Assembly: GCA_003022945.1 (NCBI GenBank)
Contig: PXRZ01000032.1
Span: forward strand, 30,342 to 94,341
Reading direction: 5' to 3'
DNA from: Halobacteriales archaeon QS_8_69_73
GTDB lineage: Archaea > Halobacteriota > Halobacteria > Halobacteriales > Haloarculaceae
Length of the DNA stretch: 64,000 nt
Below the pieces are notes generated by a model that saw only the letters and a program-made list of their open reading frames with translations, made no database searches and was not told the origin of the DNA. The translations under genes were made by a program, and so were the position numbers. How positions within the stretch are numbered: position 1 is the stretch's first letter; each line of letters opens with the position of its first letter. Positions 53,229 to 62,600 of the stretch are shown here, piece after piece.

Positions 53229-53438
53229 ATGACGGAGTACACCACCGTCTCGATTCCGAAGGACCTCGCCGACCGCGTCGAGGAGACCATCGAGGGGACG
53301 AGCTTTTCCTCGACCAGCGACCTGGTCCGCTTCCTGCTGCGGAGCATCGTCATCCAACACCAGCGGCAGGGCGAACTGACGGAGGCGGAGTTCGAGGAGA
53401 TAACCGATCAGCTACAGGACCTCGGTTACCTGGAATGA
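53229..53438 (+). CDS. ribbon-helix-helix (CopG-like) DNA-binding protein
   Basis: From ATG at 53229 the 69-residue product reads MTEYTTVSIPKDLADRVEET, then SFSSTSDLVRFLLRSIVIQH. A beta strand followed by two helices is the ribbon-helix-helix fold of small archaeal repressors. The last residues are DLGYLE and the TGA stop coincides with the right edge of the IS1341-type element, so the element's insertion may have set or altered the C-terminus. The longer frame upstream is tnpA and opposite-strand read-through. Confidence 0.75.
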   Translation: MTEYTTVSIPKDLADRVEETIEGTSFSSTSDLVRFLLRSIVIQHQRQGELTEAEFEEITDQLQDLGYLE

Positions 53439-53620
53439 CATCCTCCCCGGCGTGAACAGCGAGGGACTTCGTCCCTCGAGCAGTCGGGCGTCGCCCGACG
53501 ACGCCGGGGTTTCCTCCGTGGGAATCTCAGTCGGTCTAAGATTCTCCGGAGGCAACATTCCCGCCGTTGGCGGCAGTACTCGGGTCTGTACACTGCTCGT
53601 TGGGACTTTCACGAGAGGAT
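53436..53620 (-). ncRNA. candidate TnpB guide RNA (omega/reRNA) from the right end
   Basis: TnpB proteins use an RNA made from the 3' part of tnpB plus the right end, with the guide read from the flanking DNA. Here the minus-strand right end folds into GAGGGACGAAGTCCCTC and GTCGGGCGACGCCCGAC hairpins and a closing CCCCGGCGT...ACGCCGGGG stem. The guide would start at 53435 and run toward lower coordinates, into the end of the RHH gene. Boundaries are inferred. Confidence 0.5.
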
Positions 53621-54930
53621 GGTGTCTCCGACCAAGTATGGTCGTCCCACTTGAGCTGTACAGGCCGTGCCATCGGCCTGACTGCCTGTTCGATGTGCCG
53701 CTCAAGGAACGTCTTCGACGTCCCGAGAACCGAAGGTTCTCGTGGGCGCGCAAGACGCACGCGTCTTGCGAACGCCACGAGGTCGGCGTGACCCTCGAAG
53801 CCACATGGACAGGTCAGCGTGTCCCGATACCGCGTCGTCCGATCCGTCGACCCGCATTGCGGGCACTCCTGACTCGTCCAGGCCTCCGACCGAATCTCCA
53901 CCGAGATACCGTATTCTTCAGCGGTACACGTCAGCCGTTCGGTGAACTGCTTGAACGCCCAGAAGTTGTGCGTCTTCGCGTTCGTCTCGACCGACCAGTG
54001 CGTCTCCAAGACGTCGGTCAACCCGCCGATGTACACGGTGGCGACGCCCTCATCGTACAGGTGTTCGATGAGGTCGCGGCACAACGCCTCTCGGGCGTGG
54101 TCGCGGCGACGAGTGCGTTTGCGGTACAGCCGCCGGATGCGCTGGCTGCTGTACCGCCCCTCGCGGAGTTTGGACTGGAGGCGAGCGATTTCGGCGGTGG
54201 TCTCGCGGAACCGTTCGAACAGTTCGCGGCCCTCGTAGAGGTACTGATTGCCGGTCGACGTGGTGCAGGCGACGAGGTTGTTGGCACCGATGTCCAGAGC
54301 GGCCTCCTCAGAGGCCAGTGGAGTTGCCCGTGCATCTGCAACGGTCACGGGCTGCGAAGCTCGGAAGGTGCCGTCAATGTCGTCGTACCACAAGTCGAGG
54401 CGGCCTTGTTTGTCGTAGTCAGGCCAGTTCGGCTCGCCAGCGATCTCGAGCGGAAGGCGGCCGGTGTGGTTGTATCGGTCTTGCAATTCCGATCCGACGA
54501 GTATCTCGAGGCAGCTACGGTCGCCCCATTCGACGGAGTACGGGGTGTTTCGGATGACGGTCTTGAGTTCGCGGCCGTCGTCTTTGTTCCCGCGGAAGCC
54601 CGGCGGCTCCGGGTGTTCCGTCACCGAGGAGTTCGACTCGTCGTAGTACTGGTCTTTGAGTCGGAAGAACGCCCGCCAGGCTTCGCTGTTCTTTCGGATC
54701 ATCTGCTGGGCGGTTGATGCACCGAGGACACCCTTGTACTGGCCTTCTAATCTGCCAGTTGGGGCGTCCCAGACGTCTTCGTTTTCGAGGCCGTCTTCGT
54801 CGTCGTACCGGATGAGGCGTTCGTAGTTGGTCTCGTTCCAGAGAGCGGCGGAAGCGTCCAACAAGTCCCGCAACAGCTGCCCATCCTTGGCGGAGAGCGG
54901 CCGCACGGCGAACGTGTTGGTTCGCTTCAT
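53536..54930 (-). CDS. tnpB: TnpB RNA-guided nuclease with palindrome-derived insert
   Basis: The 464-residue product reads [20 protein letters not shown]. RuvC-I is [16 protein letters not shown], the middle acidic segment is [14 protein letters not shown], the zinc finger is [22 protein letters not shown], and RuvC-III begins [10 protein letters not shown]. Directly after it comes [19 protein letters not shown]. The family normally continues into the TFLERH helix there. The insert is encoded by two DNA hairpins (53715-53775). The tail [20 protein letters not shown] is typical. Activity with this insert next to the active site is uncertain. Confidence 0.88.
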   Translation of the reverse strand: MKRTNTFAVRPLSAKDGQLLRDLLDASAALWNETNYERLIRYDDEDGLENEDVWDAPTGRLEGQYKGVLGASTAQQMIRKNSEAWRAFFRLKDQYYDESNSSVTEHPEPPGFRGNKDDGRELKTVIRNTPYSVEWGDRSCLEILVGSELQDRYNHTGRLPLEIAGEPNWPDYDKQGRLDLWYDDIDGTFRASQPVTVADARATPLASEEAALDIGANNLVACTTSTGNQYLYEGRELFERFRETTAEIARLQSKLREGRYSSQRIRRLYRKRTRRRDHAREALCRDLIEHLYDEGVATVYIGGLTDVLETHWSVETNAKTHNFWAFKQFTERLTCTAEEYGISVEIRSEAWTSQECPQCGSTDRTTRYRDTLTCPCGFEGHADLVAFARRVRLARPREPSVLGTSKTFLERHIEQAVRPMARPVQLKWDDHTWSETPSSRESPNEQCTDPSTAANGGNVASGES

Positions 54931-54956
54931 CGCCTATCGATTGCGTCGTTCGGAAT

Positions 54957-54966
54957 GGATTTAAAT
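54957..54966 (-). promoter_or_regulatory. TATA-like element upstream of tnpB
   Basis: GGATTTAAAT on this stretch is about 27-36 bases before the tnpB ATG, the usual distance for a haloarchaeal TATA box and a nearly leaderless mRNA. Confidence 0.45.
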
Positions 54967-55039
54967 TCAGGGAGTGCAGGATGAAAGTGAAGCAGCGAAC
55001 CACCTCGTTGGAGACTCATAACGCGTGAAGCCCGTGGAG

Positions 55040-55195
55040 CGTTCACCGATGGGTACGCGATTCACGCCCGTCCCCAGAACGCGAAGCGTTCTGGTGTCTC
55101 GGAAATCGGAGATTTCCGATGAGTCCGCAGGAACTCCGTTCCTGCGAGATGCGAACGAGACGCTTCGCGTCTCGTCAACGCCGTAAACGGCGGGA
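55040..55195. repeat. array of five short hairpins
   Basis: Consecutive palindromes: 55074-55094 (arms CCAGAACGC), 55099-55119 (arms TCGGAAATC), 55127-55145 (arms GCAGGAAC), 55155-55175 (arms ACGAGACGC, TTCGCG-type loop) and 55179-55192 (CGCCGT/ACGGCG). Spacers are 4-10 bases. The architecture equals the array at 35616-35729, though sequences differ. It lies upstream of the IS1341-type tnpB and downstream of the gene at 55207. Confidence 0.8.
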
Positions 55196-55206
55196 CTCTC
55201 TTGTTG

Positions 55207-55617
55207 TTAAAGGTAGTCCTCGAGGCTCCCGTGCGGCGGGGCGACGTCGAGAACCTCGACCGACAGCGACTCTCCGGATCGGTCGAAGGCCGCGACGCAG
55301 TCGTCGTCGTACGGCGGGACGGCGACGAAGACGACCTCGTGGAGGTCGTCGCGTTTCGTCAGCGTCAGCGGTCCCTCGGGGTGGGTGACGAACCGGCCGG
55401 CGGCGTCCGGCGTCGACAGGTCCATTCCGAACACCGCCGTCACCGACTCGCCGGCCTCCGGCAGGTACATGTCGGTGAACACCGACCGCTCCGGCGGGAG
55501 GTCGGCGCGCAGTTCCTCGGCCGACGTCACCGCCAGCGAGACCGTCACCGACTCGGGGTCGCGGTCGGCTCCGAGGTCCAGAAGCGCCGTCAACAACCCC
55601 CGTGTGATGTAAACCAC
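55207..55617 (-). CDS. conserved haloarchaeal protein of unknown function
   Basis: From GTG at 55617 the 136-residue product reads MVYITRGLLTALLDLGADRD, with SVTVSLAVTSAEELRADLPP, GFVTHPEG-like RFVTHPEGPLTLTKRDDLHE and VVFVAVPPYDDDCVAAFDRS. It appears soluble and beta-rich. I recognise the pattern from other haloarchaea but not a function. The GTG is chosen because residues before it are Arg-rich and non-conserved. It shares a promoter region with the divergent small-peptide gene at 55750. Confidence 0.7.
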   Translation of the reverse strand: MVYITRGLLTALLDLGADRDPESVTVSLAVTSAEELRADLPPERSVFTDMYLPEAGESVTAVFGMDLSTPDAAGRFVTHPEGPLTLTKRDDLHEVVFVAVPPYDDDCVAAFDRSGESLSVEVLDVAPPHGSLEDYL

Positions 55618-55718
55618 ACGCGCCGTTCGGCCCTGCCGGTAGTAATGTTGTCGGTGGCGTGGGTCCCTCGCCACGGTTCCCCGCGATTTATCACTGTTCG
55701 TCCTGGTTCTACACAATC

Positions 55719-55728
55719 CTTATGTTGT
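55719..55728 (+). promoter_or_regulatory. TATA-like element of the small-peptide gene
   Basis: CCTTATGTTG lies 22-31 bases before the ATG at 55750, the spacing of a leaderless haloarchaeal promoter. The 55690-55745 stretch is notably AT-rich for this genome. Confidence 0.5.
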
Positions 55729-55749
55729 TTCGATACACAGTGCATACGC

Positions 55750-55881
55750 ATGCCGAAAGACAACCTCAAACAGTTCCTCGTTGACCATCCGAGAGTGATC
55801 AGTGCGCTGTTCACGCTCATGATTCTCCTCTCGCAGGTCGCGCCGGTTCTCGCCAGCGGCGACGGGCACTCGGGTCCCTGA
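55750..55881 (+). CDS. small membrane or exported peptide (43 aa; DUF7503-like)
   Basis: The product reads MPKDNLKQFLVDHPRVISAL then FTLMILLSQVAPVLASGDG: a short charged N-terminus, one hydrophobic helix and an A-x-A-like VLASG tail. It could be a membrane peptide or carry a cleavable signal. It resembles small haloarchaeal DUF7503-type peptides. It converges on the CHAT-protease gene, whose stop is seven bases away. The role is unknown; a regulatory or effector peptide is a guess. Confidence 0.6.
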   Translation: MPKDNLKQFLVDHPRVISALFTLMILLSQVAPVLASGDGHSGP

Positions 55882-55887
55882 CCCGGC

Positions 55888-57896
55888 TCAGAGCTCTTCG
55901 ACTGTATCGCTACTCCAGGCGAACTCACCGTCGATGAACACCGGGAATGAGGCCGACTCAAGGTATTCCCGGAACCGGTCGGCCGTGGCGGTCGCCGCCG
56001 GGAGGTCCTTCGGAATCAGATACACGGCCCGATCCTCGCTGACGGCCGGCCGAAACTGCGACCCCATCCCCGAGCCACGTGTCGGGTGCGGCGTGACCTG
56101 AATCCGATACTCGTCCTCGCCGATCGACTCGGCCTCGGCCACCCACGGAATCTGTCCCTTCGCCTGTGCGATGTCGGCGTTTCCGTCCCCAAGGACGAGA
56201 TACTGCGAGCCGACGATGCTGCGGGCTCTCGCGACTGAGAGCGCCCCGTCGAGTGGAAACCCCCGGTTCAGGAGGCGGGCCATCGTTTTGCCGATGCGGA
56301 GTGCGCCCTCGTCGAGCACCTCCTCGAAGGTCACGACGCTCGCGACGGCGCCCTTCTCGATGAGCTTCTGTCCCTGGGTGTAGGAGCGACAGGCGTTGAG
56401 AAACGCGATGTCGACGCCGACCTCGTCCAGCGGGGCGACGTCGAGGGTGCCGTCGGCACACTCGAAGCCCTCCTCGCGGACGTGGCCGACGTAGTGGACG
56501 TAGTCGAGGTCGGACTCGAAGACGAGCCGGAGCCCCTCAGTGTCGAGGTTGTCGTGAAACGTGACGTCGAACGGCAGGTTCAGGTTCGATCCGTAGGCGT
56601 CCCGGGCCCGGTTGCCCTCCTCCAGCATGCTCTCCTCGTTGCAGACCACCGCGACCCTGACCTCCTCGTCGTCCCGCCGCTGCCGTCGCTGCCAGTTCCG
56701 GAACGCCTCCGGAATCGTCTTGTTCGCACCGACCGGGACGCCCGGCCCGACCCAGGCCTGCGCCACGGAGTCGGTGTCGGGCAGGTGGACGACCTCTCCC
56801 GGCGCGGTCACCTCCTCGAGTCCCTCGCCCGGCCCCGATCGGTCCGGGGCGGCCGGGGAGGCCGGGGACTCGCCGTTCTCCGTCGGTATCCCGTCGTGGA
56901 CGCTCACCGCCGCCAGGTCGTTGGCGAGGAACGGGACCGCCTCGATTCCCTGCCGGGTCGGCTGGACGTGTGCCGTCCGTCGCCAGTTCGGAAGGTACCC
57001 CTCGATGTCGCCGTAAGGGACCTCCAGGTACGCCTCGAGCCGCGCGGCCGGCGACCGTCCGTACAGCGCCGCCAGGTCGACCTCGAGGCCGTCGAGTTCG
57101 GTCCGCTCGTACAGGACCACCTCCCTGGGACTTTCGGTCCGGACGAGACAGTCCATGAAGAAGGTCCGCTTGAGCGTCCGCTCGACGGTCTGCTCGAACC
57201 CGTCCGGGCCGTCGAGGCGGTGTCGCGTCCCGTCGACCACGAGCGCCGGGCTCTCGGCCGGCCGGATGCCCGCTCCCAGGTAGTACGACAGCGGGGCCAC
57301 AGGTAGAACGTACTCGAGGGCCGGCGGCACCTCGAGGTGGACGTCGCCCGCCGGCGGTTCCAGTCCCGTCGGAACCGAGAGGTGATCTCCGACCTCGAGG
57401 GCGGGCGGATGCCCGCGGAGCGTCGGGTACGAGCGCTTGCTGCCTACCGTCTTGAGCTCGTTCCCAAACGTCGAGACGGCCCGCATCACGTCCATCGGGT
57501 CCTCGGTCGTGGTGAGCGTCGTCGCCGGGCGCTCGTGGAGCGACCGCGCCCCGACGACGACCGTCTCCGGCGACGGCAGGTCGACCGTCAGGTGGTGTAG
57601 TCGCCGGCGGGAAACGTCTCGCGGCCGAACAGCTCTACCTCGGTCATGTCTCCGGACTCGTGGACGAACGACCCGCCCGTCGGGAGGAACTCCAGGTGAT
57701 CGGTCCTAACGGCGACGGCGACGTCGGTCGGGTAGCGGAACTGCTCGCCGTCGACCGGCTCGGGGGAGACGCCGCCGCCGGTCCGTACCGTGTAGTTCCG
57801 CCGGTCGATCCGGTCGTCGATGCGGATGCCACCTTCCGGAAGCGTCTCGATGGAGACCCTGGAAACGCGACCGTCGGATGGATCGTCACCCGCCAT
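55888..57896 (-). pseudogene. CHAT-domain (caspase-like) protease gene interrupted by a frameshift/deletion
   Basis: From ATG at 57896 the first frame reads MAGDDPSDGRVSRVSIETLP through ELFGRETFPAGDYT and stops. The next frame resumes at HHLTVDLPSPETVVVGARSL and runs to 55888. The C-terminal part has the CHAT motifs YVHYVGH (catalytic His, near 56482) and IAFLNACRSYTQGQ (catalytic Cys, near 56390). Similar haloarchaeal proteins are about 700 residues. The junction near 57596 lacks about 20 codons. An internal start at 57495 (MDVMRAVSTFGNEL) would still give a 535-residue protein with the whole protease domain. Confidence 0.75.
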
Positions 57897-57941
57897 CATG
57901 AACACCTCGGAGGCGGTCGTGTCAAAAAACCTTCGGGTCCC

Positions 57942-58497
57942 CTACCCCAGGCCGACGAGCCCGCGGAGGTTGTCGAGGTAGAGCGGCACCATCCGGCGCC
58001 GGGACCCGCCGACCGCGTCCCGGATCGCCGGCCGGACGTTCTCGGACAGCCCCTCGCCGTGGCCGACCAGCAGCCGGTCGGCGTCGTACTCCGTCAGCGA
58101 CCGCGGCGGCACCGCACGGAGCATCGGATGGACGCCCAGCCGCTCGCTCGGCGCCCGGAAGTACGAGACGGTACCGAGCGCCTCCGGGACGACGAGCGTC
58201 TTTCCGTCGAACAGCGCCGCCTCCTGCCAGAACGGGTTGTCAACGACCCGTTCGAGGGCGAACTCGCCGACGCCGTCCGAGACGCGGACCACCGGCGCGT
58301 CGAGGTCCTCTTCGACGCCGCTCATCCAGTCGGGAACGTACACCGGGACGTCGTGGCGCGATCCATAGTTGGCCGTCGCTCTCGACGGCGTGTGAGGCCC
58401 GTCGCATCGTTTCTTCCGGGTAGGCCAGCCAGCCGACGCCGCCGTCGAAGCGGTCGATCGACGTCAGGTCGGCCGTTCCCGAGCCTTTCATTCCCAT
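57942..58497 (-). pseudogene. conserved haloarchaeal gene with internal deletion
   Basis: The N-terminal frame from ATG at 58497 reads MGMKGSGTADLTSIDRFDGG then VGWLAYPEETMRRASHAVES. A second frame carries HDVPVYVPDWMSGVEEDLDA, LGVHPMLRAVPPRSLTEYDA and DRLLVGHGEGLSENVRPAIR. In homologues as I recall them, some 35-40 residues (metal-site-like region) lie between the two parts. Here they meet near 58350 out of frame. The VGHGEG motif suggests a metallo-beta-lactamase-like fold. The 401-base downstream frame could be translated alone from an internal start. Confidence 0.65.
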
Positions 58498-58526
58498 GCC
58501 CGGGAGTTCGCCTTCCGGCCGCTTAA

Positions 58527-58640
58527 ATGCCGCAGTTCGGCGTCGACGGCGCCATCGCCCGGGCGGCGGCCCGCGAGCGGGTCGACGGCGGCGTCCGGCT
58601 CCGGGACCTCGACGGCCACCGGCCGACGCCGCTCAGCTGA
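58527..58640 (+). CDS. possible 37-residue protein
   Basis: A short frame reads MPQFGVDGAIARAAARERVD then GGVRLRDLDGHRPTPLS, with an AT-rich CTTAAATG at the start codon. It sits between two minus-strand genes and overlaps the last bases of the DUF5779-like gene. The composition is protein-like, but nothing else supports it; it might be a remnant or chance frame. Confidence 0.3.
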   Translation: MPQFGVDGAIARAAARERVDGGVRLRDLDGHRPTPLS

Positions 58641-58923
58641 GCCGGTCGGTGTCGATGTCGCGGCCGGGCGGCGAGACGACGAGGAACTCCCGGAAGTGTA
58701 TCAGCTCGCCGCCCATGTCGCGGACGTCGCGGGCGAATCCCGCGGCCAGCTCGTTCAACTCCCCCTCGACGTTCAGCACGAGCACGTCGTCGCGCTCGAC
58801 GTGGTCGATCCACTCCTCGTCGGGGGTCGAGCCGTCGAGGACGCCCAGGACGACACGGCCGCCGCCGCCCGGCTCGTCGAGTTCCCCCTCCGCGGTCTGC
58901 AGGTCGAGGTCCAGGTCGCTCAT
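58633..58923 (-). CDS. conserved haloarchaeal protein (DUF5779-like)
   Basis: The 96-residue product begins MSDLDLDLQTAEGELDEPGG and has RVVLGVLDGSTPDEEWIDHV, DDVLVLNVEGELNELAAGFA and MGGELIHFREFLVVSPPGRD. It is a compact soluble alpha/beta protein, complete in appearance, resembling haloarchaeal DUF5779. Function is unknown. Confidence 0.75.
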   Translation of the reverse strand: MSDLDLDLQTAEGELDEPGGGGRVVLGVLDGSTPDEEWIDHVERDDVLVLNVEGELNELAAGFARDVRDMGGELIHFREFLVVSPPGRDIDTDRLS

Positions 58924-58973
58924 GCCAGTTCCCTTCGGCCCCCGGGGAAAAAGCCTGCCGGCCTCGGCCGACG

Positions 58974-59175
58974 GTAGTGTTTAGCGAGGAGGAGGTAGCG
59001 CCTTCCGGCGGTGGCGACGGCGTTTGCGAACGCCCCCTCCCGCTCGCGGGCTGCGCCTCGCTGCGCGCGGCCGGCGGCCGTGCTTGCGTCGGCTCGCGCC
59101 GCGAGCGGTCGGCCCCGTTCGAGGTCCCGCCCGACGTCGGCTGACCGGCCGGCTCTCGGGTAACTGAACACCGCC
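58974..59175 (+). repeat. MITE-like intergenic element, copy 3
   Basis: Starts GTAGTGTTTAGCGAGG and ends GGTAACTGAACACCGCC; the reverse complement GGCGGTGTTCAGTTACC is an imperfect inverted copy of the start. The interior GAGCGGTCGGCCCCGTTCGA and GACCGGCCGGCTCTCG matches copies at 16334 and 28664. No gene is present in the gap. Confidence 0.65.
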
Positions 59176-59198
59176 TGGTCGGCGCCGTGCGGGTCCGG

Positions 59199-59462
59199 TC
59201 AGCCGAGAACGTCGCCGTCCGCCCGCAGTTCCGCGGCGTCCTCGAGGAGGCCCTCGACCTGCTCGGGGAACAGCGCCGCCTGGATTTCGTTGCCGTCGGC
59301 GTCCCGTGCGACGAACTTGAGCTGGCTGTCGCCGAAGGCCCGGAGCGTCGCCTCCTCGGCGTCGAACAGCTTCGCCGTCGCGGCTTTGTCCGGCGGTCCG
59401 ACGTTTTCGATGCTGCCCTCTTTCAGCTCGACCGTGAACGACTCGAGGTTCAGATAGAGCAC
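59199..59462 (-). CDS. conserved haloarchaeal protein of unknown function
   Basis: The 87-residue product reads MLYLNLESFTVELKEGSIEN, then TAKLFDAEEATLRAFGDSQL and ALFPEQVEGLLEDAAELRAD. It is acidic, soluble and apparently complete. I recognise the pattern from other haloarchaea but know no function. Its start is divergent from the helicase gene, with about 170 bases between them. Confidence 0.7.
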   Translation of the reverse strand: MLYLNLESFTVELKEGSIENVGPPDKAATAKLFDAEEATLRAFGDSQLKFVARDADGNEIQAALFPEQVEGLLEDAAELRADGDVLG

Positions 59463-59635
59463 GGTGGCCGCTACGGCCGCAGGCCGGTAAACGGTTCCTC
59501 CGGTCGGCGCGGCGGCCGCCGAACCACGCCGAGGAGACAGGTCAGAGCGACGGATCGGTGCGTCGTGGTCGCCCGGCGGATCGCCGACGGCCGGATACGC
59601 GACGCTTTTACTCGCCGGCCACCTACATCGCGATA

Positions 59636-62600
59636 GTGACCGACGACGGACCCGACGAGATGCCGGTCGACGTCGATATCGACGTCTTCTACGACGCCCT
59701 GGAGGACCGCGAGCGGCCGATCGTCACGGCGACGGAGGTCGCCCGGGTCGCGGACTGCTCGCAGGCGGCGGCCGCCGAGGCCCTCGAGACGCTCGCCGAG
59801 GAGGGTCGTCTCGAGCGGCTGGACGCCGCCGCCGACCCGGTCGTGTGGTTCCCCGCCGACTACCGCGAGACGGCGGCCCGCGAGCGGCTCACCGTCTTCC
59901 CCGAGCGGCACGAGGTCGTCGCCGACCAGCCCTCGCAGTTCACCCGCGCCCGGCTGTCGCAGTTCGCCCGCCTGGAGGAGACCAACCACGAGGGCGGCTA
60001 CCGGTACGTCGTCCGCGAGCAGGACGTCTGGAGCGCGCCCGCCGAGACGCTCGAGGCGCTGCTGACGACGGTACGGTCGGCGCTGGGGCGCCGCTACGAC
60101 GCCCTCGAGGAGTGGATCGAAGGCCAGTGGGAGCGGGCCCACAAGTTCCGGCTGCGGACCCACGAGGACGGTTACGTCGTCCTCGAAGCGACGAGCGCGG
60201 ACCTGCTGGGCAACGTCGCCGAGCGGCACCTCAACGACGACCTCCTCCGGGCACGGATCGACGACGAGACCGCCTGGATCGACGCCGACCGGACCGCCGA
60301 ACTGAAGCGAACGCTGTACGAGGCCGGCTACCCGGTCCAGGACCGCCGCGACCTCGAATCCGGCGACCCGCTTTCGGTCGAACTCGACGTCGAGCTACGG
60401 CCCTATCAGGCCGACTGGGTCGCCCGCTTCGCCGACGCGGGCTCCGGCGTCCTGGTCGGCCCGCCGGGATCCGGCAAGACGGTCGCCGCCCTCGGGATCA
60501 TGGCCGACGTCGAGGGCGAGACGCTCGTGCTCGTTCCCTCGCGGGAACTGGCCGGCCAGTGGCGCGAGCGGATTCTCGCCGACACGACGCTATCACCCGA
60601 AGAGGTCGGCGAGTACCACGGCGGCAGCAAGGAGGTACGGCCGGTCACTATCGCCACCTACCGGACGGCCGGCATGGACCGTCACCGGTCGCTGTTCGAC
60701 TCCCGGGAGTGGGGGCTGATCGTCTACGACGAGTGCCAGCGGATTCCCTCGCCCGTCAGCCGCCGGAGCGCGGCGCTACAGACGAAAAGCCGAATCGGAT
60801 TGTCGGTGAAGGGGGATACAATGCTCCCCGTCCGGCGGGCCGACGAGATTAGCATGCAGCCGATAGAAGAATTCGTCAGCGAGCATCTCGGTGATTCGGT
60901 CGGGACTTCGGAACTCGACGGTCCGGAAACCCTCTCTGTCACATCAGAAGGCAAGATAGAATGGACGGACGTGACTGCTGTGATGCGGCACGAAAACGCC
61001 GGAGACATGTGTCGGATTCGCGCGCGGAACGGCCGTCAGGTCACGGTTACCGAGGACCACTCGCTCATCGTGTTCGATGCCAACGCGGTGAGTATCACGA
61101 GCAAGATGCCTCGCGAACTCGACGACACAGATTATCTTCTCCAGCCGACGGCGATTCCAGCAGATACGACGAAACAGAGCATTGATCTCCGAAAGTGCGT
61201 TGACGATGGATATCTCCTGCTCGAAGAACGGACCCCGGAGAGCCAGTTTGAACCGTTATACGAGGAGAAGATTGGAGATAACAGGGACCGTTACAAGTGG
61301 ACCTCCCGCAAGAGCCTGCCGATAGACGTCGCCGACAGAATCGATATTGACGACGAGTACGTCCGAGGAATTTACAAAGGGAAGCGAACTCAGTTCGTCA
61401 AGCCGACCGTCTCGGTCGAGGACCTAGCGAGACTGACTGGGCTGTTCGTCGCTGATGGTTGTCTGGGTGACCACCGTGTCGAGTTCTACGCTACCGATAC
61501 GGAGAACAACTCCGAGGTGGCAGAGTTCCGAACGCTGATTCGGAAGATTACGCCCGAAGCGAACGTAACCACGGTACAGAACGGGAGAAACTGTACGACA
61601 GTCCGTGTTTCGGGTCCGCTCGTCGATGTCTTCAGGAGCTTCGGGCTGTCGAACGGAGCACGGGAGAAATCCGTTCCCGAATTCGTTCTCTCGAATCCGC
61701 ATGCATACGAGCCGTTCATCGAGGGTGTCGTTCTGGGTGACGGACACGAACAGAATCAAGAACGTGGAAAAAAGATGATCACGATTTCAACGTCCAGCGA
61801 CCGACTCGCCCAAGGTCTGAATTTCCTCCTCTCAGCGCTCGGGTACGTAGGCGGAAACTACCGTCGAGACGAGGACTTCAGTGGCAGAGACGGCGACCAC
61901 GATATTGTTACTAATAACCAGATCCGGTTCAATCCGAACAACGAATCGAAAACGCCGAGAAACGCGATGGTACCGTTTTCGGGGTCGGTTCGAGAAGCCT
62001 ACGAATCGTTGCCTCGAATGCCGCACGAGGACCGTCCGCACGGGGCCGACGGAGGAACACTGGAGAGCGGGCTGAGCCACCGTTCTCGATTAAATACCGA
62101 TGAAATCGATACACTTCTAAACCGTTCCGGACTCGACTCGGTGGACTGGTTGCGCAACAACGACGTTGCGATGTTAGAGGTAGACAAAGTCGAGAGAGCC
62201 GGCGACGAAGAGTACGTTTACGATATCTCGACCGCCGAGGAGAACTTCCTCGGGAATCACCTCTTCTGTCACAACTCCGCGACACCGGTCCGGGGTGACG
62301 ACCTCGAGGACGAGATCTACACGCTCGTCGGGCCGCCCATCGGCACCGACTGGGAGGCGCTGTTCGAGGCTGGCTACGTCGCCGAGCCGGAGGTCGAGTT
62401 GCGGTACCTGCCGTGGGACTCCGAGACGGCGAAAAACGAGTACGGCGCCAGCGGGGGCCGCGAGAAGCGCCAGCTGGCGGCGACGAACCCGGCGAAGATC
62501 CCGGAGATCGAGGCCATCATCCGGGAGCACCCGGGGTCGAAGACGGTGGTCTTCGTCGAGTACCTCGACCAGGGCGACGCCGTGGCCGAGGCGCTCGGCG

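Larger units (their letters stand above)
53436..54990 (-). mobile_element. IS1341-type element (tnpB only)
   Basis: One tnpB gene with no tnpA. The right end is clear: reading on the minus strand, the sequence closes with CACGCCGGGGAGGATGTCA at 53436, a form familiar from haloarchaeal IS1341-type elements. The left end is not exactly defined and is placed near 54990, past an AT-rich upstream patch. Hairpin arrays flank or invade both ends. Confidence 0.75.
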
